From contig JAUNIV010000196.1 in assembly GCA_030523385.1 (NCBI GenBank), forward strand, positions 1 to 5,396: a DNA stretch of 5,396 nt. Reading direction: 5' to 3'. A model generated the notes under the pieces. It ran no database searches and was not told the origin of the DNA. It was given only the letters and a program-made list of their open reading frames with translations. Within the stretch, counting starts at the first letter, position 1, and each line of letters opens with the position of its first letter. Below, piece by piece: positions 1 to 5,396 of the stretch. The stretch is from Bacteroidales bacterium (lineage in GTDB: Bacteria > Bacteroidota > Bacteroidia > Bacteroidales > Bacteroidaceae). Made by a program: the position numbers and the translations under genes.

Positions 1-24
1 AGTTTGCTACAGTCCGAAAAATGT

Positions 25-59
25 AAAAGGGAAGATGTATCACCTACATCCTCCCTTTT
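25..59 (-). terminator. Likely intrinsic terminator of the susCD transcript
   Basis: The arms 25-39 and 45-59 form a 15-bp stem around a 5-base loop (GGTGA on the minus strand). The only imperfect pair (33 with 51) is A-C in plus-strand RNA but G-U in minus-strand RNA, so the fold is complete only in the susCD orientation. The lower stem is A/U-rich: the 3' arm ends in TTTT and is followed by ACATTTTTC, giving a broken U tract. It begins 48 nt after the susD stop. T56-T61 could also give some termination for a plus-strand transcript entering from the left, but no such gene is visible. The fold is seen directly; termination is inferred. Confidence 0.8.
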
Positions 60-107
60 TTAAAAAACTGATAAACACTTAAAATATCAAATGAGATTAT
101 TCATATC

Positions 108-1658
108 TCAATATCCCGGAGTCTGCTTCAACTGGTTATTGTTAGTCTTTGTGCTTTCATCAATAGGCCATAACAATCTGTCAGAAGTGGCCAAAGAATA
201 TTTCTCAGCTACATTCATCAGACGAATGTCATACCAACGTCTTCCTTCAAAAATCAGTTCGCGCAAGCGTTCTTTCAAAACTGCTTCAATCGGGTCTTCG
301 TCGCCTGCCACAAATTCATTGTCAGCATAGAAGTCGCCCTTATCGTTCGGATACGCTACGGCATCCGAATAATTTTCACCATACGCACGCTTACGGATTG
401 TATTGATTTCTGTCGTAATGTCCTCACCCAACAAAGCTTTCGCTTCGGCCAGCAACAGCAGGCAGTCGGCATAACGATAGACAGGATAATCATCATACAT
501 GGAGCGAATGGACGATCCGCTCACCATTGTACCCTGGTATTTGTACGGATAAGCAGCCTCATACACCAGATTGCCATCTTCGTCCTTAGTATATACGGCT
601 CTCAAATTAGAGCGTTTACGACTGTCGTTGTCCAAATAAAGCTGGTCAAAGATCTTGCGTTTCAGAGGCATACGAATCAAACCATTAAATTGGGCATCGG
701 TCGTCGTTGAGACTTCTTCACCGGCTTCGGTGTAACGGGAACCGTTGTTCATGTATGCCTGCTGCGGCATGAAGTTACTGTTCCAGTAGCCATCCAGCAA
801 AGCCACTTCACCTTCTCCATTATATATAGAGAAAATGATTTCGTCATTTCTCTTATTACTGAATTTGAATATATCAGAATATGTGTCCAGCAAAGCTATG
901 CCCGGGCAATTACTCACTTCCTGCAAAGCTGTCTTGGCAGTATTGTAATCAGATGTACCACCGTTCATCTGCTTTCCGCTCCACAGATACACTTCGCCTT
1001 TCAGCATCTTGGTAGCGCCCAATGACCAGAAGTTCTTGCCTTTGGTGAAAGCATAATTATTACCGAAAGCAGATTCAGATGCACTGATATCGCTCTTTAT
1101 CAGCTCCATCACATCGGCTGCAGGATCTTGTGCGCGTTGCATATTGCTCAAATCCAGCGTATTGCCCGAAGTATAGGTAGTATAGATGATGGCATCGCCA
1201 TACGAACGGAGCAAATGGAAATACAGATAAGCACGCAGACCGTAGCATTCTCCCAAATAATAATTCTTATCGCTATCAGAGAGCACCGTGCTCTCTTCGG
1301 TCTTGGCAATCATCAGGTTAATTTGATTGATGGGATAGTAAAGTCCTCCGAAATTACTGATACCCGGAGTTGTGCTTGAGAGGGTATTATAATACAAGTT
1401 CTCGTAACCCTGTGTTGCCTCACCGCCAAACGGGGCATCGCCATAAAAACCGCTACGGACTTCACCAAAAGCAAAGCAATTCCAAGAATATTTTCTGAAA
1501 CAACTGGCAATACCAGTGTGGAAAGCACTGAACTGGTCGTTAGTCTGCCAGTAAGAAGAGTCTGCGATGCTGCTTTCCGGAACCAAGTCCAAGGAGTCGC
1601 AAGAAGAAACTCCCAACAAACTACATGCGGCCAATAAAATAGTATATATCTTTTTCAT
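108..1658 (-). CDS. SusD/RagB-family nutrient-binding outer-membrane lipoprotein
   Basis: Surface lipoprotein that binds the nutrient (usually a glycan) and closes as a lid over its SusC partner. Seen: a basic, hydrophobic N-terminus with a lipobox V17-S-S-C20, so Cys20 should be the lipidated residue, followed by a DSLDLVPES stretch of the kind common in SusD proteins. Residues about 20-230 fit the SusD-like N-terminal domain, with the TPR-type segment LRAYLYFHLLRSYGD (141-155). Residues about 270-516 fit the SusD_RagB domain, with YRYADCLLLLAEAKALLG (394-411), KERLRELIFEGRRWYDIRL (462-480) and the typical ending QTPGY. The length is normal for the family. The start at 1658 is chosen because it leads directly into the signal peptide; upstream there is only an AAAGATG stretch and no strong Shine-Dalgarno, as is usual in Bacteroidetes. 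It lies 22 bp after the susC stop, so the two genes are almost certainly co-transcribed. The glycan-contacting residues and the substrate cannot be assigned from sequence. Confidence 0.96.
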   Translation of the reverse strand: MKKIYTILLAACSLLGVSSCDSLDLVPESSIADSSYWQTNDQFSAFHTGIASCFRKYSWNCFAFGEVRSGFYGDAPFGGEATQGYENLYYNTLSSTTPGISNFGGLYYPINQINLMIAKTEESTVLSDSDKNYYLGECYGLRAYLYFHLLRSYGDAIIYTTYTSGNTLDLSNMQRAQDPAADVMELIKSDISASESAFGNNYAFTKGKNFWSLGATKMLKGEVYLWSGKQMNGGTSDYNTAKTALQEVSNCPGIALLDTYSDIFKFSNKRNDEIIFSIYNGEGEVALLDGYWNSNFMPQQAYMNNGSRYTEAGEEVSTTTDAQFNGLIRMPLKRKIFDQLYLDNDSRKRSNLRAVYTKDEDGNLVYEAAYPYKYQGTMVSGSSIRSMYDDYPVYRYADCLLLLAEAKALLGEDITTEINTIRKRAYGENYSDAVAYPNDKGDFYADNEFVAGDEDPIEAVLKERLRELIFEGRRWYDIRLMNVAEKYSLATSDRLLWPIDESTKTNNNQLKQTPGY

Positions 1659-1680
1659 AATTGCATCTTTATAAATTAAA

Positions 1681-4600
1681 TTAGAATGTCAATGATAATC
1701 CGAACAGGAAAGTACGCGGAGTCGGGTATCGTCCATCGTCCACACCATTGTTCTGTGTTCCGCCTGTAACCACACTTGAAGAGAAAGCAGGTTCAGGAGA
1801 AGTACCGGAATAGCCGGTGATATAGAACAGGTTTTGGCCTGTCACATACACAGAAGCATCCTGCAACATAAACTTGCTGATCAGTTTCTTGGGCAACTGG
1901 TAGCTCAATGTGATTTCGCGGCAAGCCAGATAGTCGGCTTTCTCATAGAAACGTGAGCTGTTGTTATCCAAAGCTGCAACTGCATTATTGGAACGCGTAA
2001 TATTATATTTGGCCAACTGGTCGGCATAGTAGAACTTCGGCAGGTCTGTGTTCGGATTCTCTTCGCTCCAACTGTTCTTCACCTCCGAAATGATATTGAA
2101 TGAACCCTGGTATTGTCCCAACGAGCGTGCCAGTAAGTCATTATACAAGGTATGGCCCAAAGCATAGTCGAAACGTGCATACAGCGAAATGCCTTTGTAT
2201 CCGAATGTGGTAGAGAAACCACCGGTAATGTTGGGCAGGTAATTGCCTATCACCTTACGGTCGTATGTAGTAATCTTGCCATCATTGTCCATGTCTTCCC
2301 AGCATACATCACCCGGTTCGATGGGTTTCCATCCGCTGGACTTTTCGTAAGTGAGTCCTGTAGTCGGATTGATCTCATTTTTCAGTCCGGGACCGTAGAG
2401 TTTACCCACTTCATCAACAGTCATATTGGAGTTGGCTCTTACATCGTCCCAGTCGCGATAGATGTGGTTCTGTACGTAGGCTGTGATTTCGCCCAACTTA
2501 CCACCTTCCTGATATCCGCCTACCCATTTGGTGTTATAAGTACCGTCGGCATTCATAGGTCCGGCTGCGACTTCATAACCACCTGTACGGTTGCGTTCAT
2601 TTTGGTTGGTCGGCAACTTCAAGATTTTGTTGGCTACAGTCGTCACGTTGGCTGTCATATCCCAAGTGAAACCACCCTTGTTGATGATGTTTGCACGTAC
2701 TTCAGCTTCAAAGCCCGAATTGCGCAATGTTCCCAGGTTGGTACGGATGGTCTTGAAACCGGTATATCCGGGCAAAGTCAGCTTGGTCAGCAAGTCCTTG
2801 GTCTGTCTGTTATAATAGTCAAGGATAAACGAAACCCGGTTGTTCAGAATACCCAAGTCCAAACCTACTTCGAATGTGCGCGATTGCTCCCAGCGCAATC
2901 CGGTGTTCACCAGTTCGGTATTCACGATGGCACTGCTACCTCCGTAGGTACCCGCTCCGTAATCACCACTAGCCGTGGCGTACGTTCCATACACTTCATA
3001 GTTACCCAAATCGTTTACGTTACCATTGGTACCGAAGCTCACACGAGGTTTCAATGTGGTAATGAAGTCAGCAAGTTTGGAATCCTGCCAAAATTCTTCC
3101 TGGGTGACATTCCATCCGGCAGATACTCCCGGGAAGAATCCCCAACGGTTTTCATCCAGACGGGACACTCCGTCGTAACGGGCGGTAAAGGCCAACATGT
3201 ATCTCATCTTATAATTGTATTCAGCACGTCCGAAGGCCGAGAGAATGCGGTAAGCTGTCTTATAAGTACCGCTTCCGGTTGTTCCCGTGTCAGTATATCC
3301 GGCAACAAATGTCGGGATTACGTTCATTGTGTGCACATCGTCGGTGGGAGCACCGTACCCGTATTCCACTAAGCGAAAACGGTCATACGTGTAATATTCC
3401 CCACCCAACATCACGTTCAGGTCGTGAGCATCGTTGAATGTATTCTTGTAAGTCAGCGTTGCACTGGTCTGTATCTGGTGATACTTATTAATCACAACCG
3501 TAGAATAGCGCGAAGTATTGGGGCTGCTTTGGTTTTGCTGTTGGTAAGCATCCCAACCGTTTTCATCTTGATATTCATAGTTCAGCAATGAAGCATTAGC
3601 GTCCAAAATCAGATGGTCTTTAATGATGTCTGCCGTGAAGCCGCCATTAAAAGTATATTTTGTAGTACTGTTGGCATCATGATACTTGTCGCGGTAATAA
3701 GCCGGATTACCGTCGGCTGTACCAAAACCGGATACCGGATTCCCTTCTTCATCATAAGGATTCCAGTTGGGGCGTGCAGAGCGCGTACGATAGAAGAATT
3801 GGGTATTAGAAATCCAAAGCGAAGGTTGCGTTGACCACATCACTGACGCACCAGCTTTCACCTTCAGGAACGGAAGCACTTGGTAAGTGCCGTTCACATT
3901 GCCTGTGAAACGCTTGTAGCCCGTACCTATCACCTGTCCGTCTTCCTTATAATATCCGGTGCTGGCCACAAAGGTTCCATGTTCGTTACCGCCCGAAATG
4001 TTCAGATAATGCTCTTGGGTCAATGCGCTGTCATTGAACACATCATTATCCAAAAGTCCGCCGTAATCCCTATAAAGCAACTGGCTTCCTTCGTAATACG
4101 GGTCATCCATTACCGACCAGCCTTCGTTCTTCAGATGAGCCGTCTCATCCGTCAGGTATCTGATGTCGAAGGAAGTATTGCCAACTCCGTATCCCATCTG
4201 TCCGTCTAATGAATAGCCACTGCTATATCCGCTCACCGCACTATTGGTTCTCTTCATACCCAAACGGTTGTAATAGATATAATCGTGAGCATCCAAGTAA
4301 TCATAGCCTTTACGTGCTTTGTTCACACCAATCTTGAATTTATAATTGACGCTGGCTTTTCCCTGCTTTCCGCTCTTGGTTTCAATCAAGATTACACCAC
4401 CATTGGCACGCGCACCGTAAATGGCTGTAGAAGCGGCATCTTTCAGTACCTGCATGGAAGCAATGTCTTCCGGATTGACATCCGACATGCTATTGCGCAC
4501 AATACCGTCCACAATGACCAATGCATTGGCGCTTGTTCCTTCGATAGTGGCACCACCACGAAGTACGATTTGAGGATTAGAACCCGGCTGACCACTTACG

Positions 4601-5106
4601 TTGGTTACCCGCAGACCGGTCACCGAACCTTGCAATGCCTGTCCGGCATTACCATAGGCTGCATTCTTGAGCACACTATTATCTACTTTAGAGATAGCGG
4701 TAGTCAATGCACCTCTCTTCTGCGAACCTCCATAACCAGTTACTACCACTTCGTCCAACACTTCCGTATCGTCTTGCAGGATTACGTTGAGTGGTTGTCC
4801 GTTGAATTTGATTTCTTGCGTTTTATAGCCCACGAAAGAAATCTGGATAACATCTCCGTTTTTCACATTCGATAAAGAGAAATCTCCATCAATGCCGGTA
4901 ATGGTACCGTTGGTAGTACCTTTCACTACGACTGAAGCACCAATAATAGACTCACCGGTTGCATCTTTTACGATACCGGTACATGTTCCACTCTGTTGTG
5001 TGATTTTCACATCGGCTACGCCTGGACTGGCCGCCGCGTATGCTGCCCCTGCTGAGGCTCCCATAAGGAACAGCATCATACTGACTGATTTTAGTCGCTT
5101 TAACAT
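1681..5106 (-). CDS. SusC/RagA-family TonB-dependent outer-membrane transporter
   Basis: Outer-membrane barrel that imports a SusD-bound ligand into the periplasm using TonB energy. Seen in order: a signal peptide (1 to about 25, cleavage near AYA-A); a carboxypeptidase-regulatory-like beta domain (about 41-112, GIVKDATGESIIGASVVVKG ... SFVGYKTQEI); a TonB box DEVVVTGYG (118-126); a plug domain (about 127-244) ending in the SusC signature with LKDAASTAIYGARANGGVIL (221-240); then a long aromatic-rich beta barrel to the C-terminus, which reads YPTPRTFLFGLSLTF and ends in Phe as outer-membrane barrels do. An EF-hand-like DMDNDGKITTYD loop lies at 938-949. No STN domain sits between the signal peptide and the regulatory-like domain. 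At 1141 residues it is full length for the family, with no frameshift visible. The start at 5106 gives a well-formed signal peptide; the bases before it are AT-rich without a clear Shine-Dalgarno. It is the first gene of the pair and is followed 22 bp later by susD. The substrate is unknown. Confidence 0.97.
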   Translation of the reverse strand: MLKRLKSVSMMLFLMGASAGAAYAAASPGVADVKITQQSGTCTGIVKDATGESIIGASVVVKGTTNGTITGIDGDFSLSNVKNGDVIQISFVGYKTQEIKFNGQPLNVILQDDTEVLDEVVVTGYGGSQKRGALTTAISKVDNSVLKNAAYGNAGQALQGSVTGLRVTNVSGQPGSNPQIVLRGGATIEGTSANALVIVDGIVRNSMSDVNPEDIASMQVLKDAASTAIYGARANGGVILIETKSGKQGKASVNYKFKIGVNKARKGYDYLDAHDYIYYNRLGMKRTNSAVSGYSSGYSLDGQMGYGVGNTSFDIRYLTDETAHLKNEGWSVMDDPYYEGSQLLYRDYGGLLDNDVFNDSALTQEHYLNISGGNEHGTFVASTGYYKEDGQVIGTGYKRFTGNVNGTYQVLPFLKVKAGASVMWSTQPSLWISNTQFFYRTRSARPNWNPYDEEGNPVSGFGTADGNPAYYRDKYHDANSTTKYTFNGGFTADIIKDHLILDANASLLNYEYQDENGWDAYQQQNQSSPNTSRYSTVVINKYHQIQTSATLTYKNTFNDAHDLNVMLGGEYYTYDRFRLVEYGYGAPTDDVHTMNVIPTFVAGYTDTGTTGSGTYKTAYRILSAFGRAEYNYKMRYMLAFTARYDGVSRLDENRWGFFPGVSAGWNVTQEEFWQDSKLADFITTLKPRVSFGTNGNVNDLGNYEVYGTYATASGDYGAGTYGGSSAIVNTELVNTGLRWEQSRTFEVGLDLGILNNRVSFILDYYNRQTKDLLTKLTLPGYTGFKTIRTNLGTLRNSGFEAEVRANIINKGGFTWDMTANVTTVANKILKLPTNQNERNRTGGYEVAAGPMNADGTYNTKWVGGYQEGGKLGEITAYVQNHIYRDWDDVRANSNMTVDEVGKLYGPGLKNEINPTTGLTYEKSSGWKPIEPGDVCWEDMDNDGKITTYDRKVIGNYLPNITGGFSTTFGYKGISLYARFDYALGHTLYNDLLARSLGQYQGSFNIISEVKNSWSEENPNTDLPKFYYADQLAKYNITRSNNAVAALDNNSSRFYEKADYLACREITLSYQLPKKLISKFMLQDASVYVTGQNLFYITGYSGTSPEPAFSSSVVTGGTQNNGVDDGRYPTPRTFLFGLSLTF

Positions 5107-5126
5107 AACTGATTTTTTAAATGTTT

Positions 5127-5185
5127 ATTGAAAAGCAAGAATCCAAGCATCACAACAAAGTTCTTCCCGAACTTTGCTTTCCAAT
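5127..5185 (-). ncRNA. Structured 5' leader of the susC mRNA (two stacked helices)
   Basis: Inner hairpin: CAAAGTTC (5156-5163) and GAACTTTG (5169-5176) are perfect inverted repeats around a 5-base loop (GGGAA in the mRNA). Outer helix: 5127-5138 (ATTGAAAAGCAA) and 5174-5185 (TTGCTTTCCAAT) pair over 12 positions; the one mismatch (5131 with 5181) becomes a G-U pair in the minus-strand RNA. The helices share 5174-5176, so either the outer one shortens to 9 bp and stacks directly on the 8-bp hairpin, leaving a 20-nt one-sided bulge (5136-5155), or the outer forms fully and the inner drops to 5 bp. The element starts about 15 nt after the predicted transcription start and ends 20 nt before the susC ATG. 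No U tract follows it on the mRNA strand, so it is not a simple terminator. Its function is not known to me; a role in translation, stability or regulation is inference. Confidence 0.5.
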
Positions 5186-5205
5186 TTAATTTTAGATTAA
5201 CGCTG

Positions 5206-5236
5206 CAAATATATAATAAATTTAAAAACAAACAAC
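5206..5236 (-). promoter_or_regulatory. Putative Bacteroides-type promoter of susCD
   Basis: On the minus strand TATATTTG (5213-5206) matches the Bacteroides -7 consensus TAnnTTTG exactly. At the expected distance upstream there is only GTTG (5236-5233, 19-nt gap), which matches three of four bases of the -33 TTTG. A perfect TTTG (5232-5229) is present but only 15 nt away. Transcription would start near 5200, giving a leader of about 95 nt. The imperfect -33 would fit a promoter that needs an activator. No operator could be recognised. The motif is seen; its activity is inferred. Confidence 0.6.
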
Positions 5237-5396
5237 CAAGTATTAAAATTATTTTCTGCATTTGGGCTTATTTTTTATTTCTTCCATCAATAATGTTATT
5301 TACCAGCTCAAAAAAACGTAAATTCTTTCTATAAAGCCAAATATTTCATGTCGTCATTTGCCTTGTCTGGAAGCTTGCTTTGATGAATATATCTTC
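5237..5396. other. AT-rich upstream region, no confident gene
   Basis: This stretch upstream of the promoter is very AT-rich between about 5237 and 5335 and has stop codons in all frames on both strands. I see no tRNA, CRISPR repeat, insertion-sequence end or clear operator palindrome. It is where a binding site for a SusR-like or hybrid two-component regulator would be expected, but no repeat stands out enough to name one. Base composition becomes more gene-like beyond about 5346. There, two minus-strand frames stay open to the window edge: one ends with TAG at 5329-5331 (21 codons, ending in DDMKYLAL) and another with TGA at 5346-5348 (16 codons). Either could be the tail of an upstream minus-strand gene, but such short runs occur by chance and I recognise neither. 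Confidence 0.5.

Noticed and set aside
91..330. 79-codon plus-strand frame over the 3' end of susD
   Set aside because: Antisense to the conserved SusD C-terminal domain, with no independent support.
2004..2011. Perfect TATATTTG -7 element on the plus strand inside susC, a possible antisense RNA promoter
   Set aside because: No TTTG-like -33 element sits at a proper distance (TGCA at the 19-nt gap), and such an AT-rich 8-mer can occur by chance.
2152..3372. 406-codon open frame on the plus strand opposite susC
   Set aside because: It lies wholly antisense to a clear SusC gene, its translation has no recognisable domain and an odd Val/Ile/His/Cys-rich composition, and long antisense frames arise from the codon bias of the real gene.
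4285..4875. 196-codon plus-strand frame opposite the plug region of susC
   Set aside because: Antisense shadow of the conserved plug and TonB-box coding sequence; no start context or domain supports it. The shorter plus-strand frames at 1128-1379, 2591-2815, 3613-3834, 3880-4209 and 4892-5131 were rejected for the same reason.
5128..5334. 68-codon plus-strand frame in the upstream region
   Set aside because: It is Lys/Phe/Ile/Asn-rich as expected from random AT-rich DNA, overlaps the predicted promoter and leader, and has no recognisable features.
5262..5341. Weak pairing between TTTGGGCTTA (5261-5270 area) and TAAAGCCAAA (5332-5341) as a terminator of an upstream gene
   Set aside because: About 8 bp with a bulge and a loop of more than 60 nt; too weak to be an intrinsic terminator.
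5338..5345. Second possible -7 element on the minus strand (AATATTTG)
   Set aside because: One base off the consensus and no TTTG at the right distance upstream; it also overlaps the possible tail of an upstream gene.

Overview
This window looks like a piece of a Bacteroidales genome (Bacteroides or a close relative). The evidence is an outer-membrane SusC/SusD gene pair, a TAnnTTTG-type -7 promoter element, no strong Shine-Dalgarno sequences, very AT-rich intergenic DNA and moderate GC in the genes. Everything I can support with confidence lies on the minus strand, so the map reads from right to left.

Layout in the order of transcription. Positions 5107-5396 hold no confident gene. The stretch beyond about 5329 could just contain the 3' tail of another minus-strand gene, but this is weak. 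A promoter-like block sits at 5206-5236 and is followed by a leader of roughly 95 nt. That leader can fold into a two-helix structure (5127-5185) ending 20 nt before the first start codon. A 1141-residue SusC/RagA-type TonB-dependent transporter fills 5106-1681. After a 22-bp gap comes a 516-residue SusD/RagB-type surface lipoprotein (1658-108). A strong hairpin at 25-59 lies 48 nt past the susD stop and is paired better in the minus-strand RNA than in the plus-strand RNA, so it probably terminates the transcript.

How the genes work together: in this family SusD caps the extracellular face of the SusC barrel. Together they capture an oligosaccharide or other large nutrient and bring it through the outer membrane, with energy from TonB-ExbB-ExbD. 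The SusC protein has no N-terminal STN signalling domain, so the classical FecI/FecR-type ECF sigma/anti-sigma regulation is unlikely from sequence; the regulator and the enzymes of the locus are not in the window. The substrate cannot be read from these sequences.

The protein-coding part is an ordinary SusCD pair. The feature most deserving a second look is the structured leader of the susC mRNA. I did not find a novel protein system.
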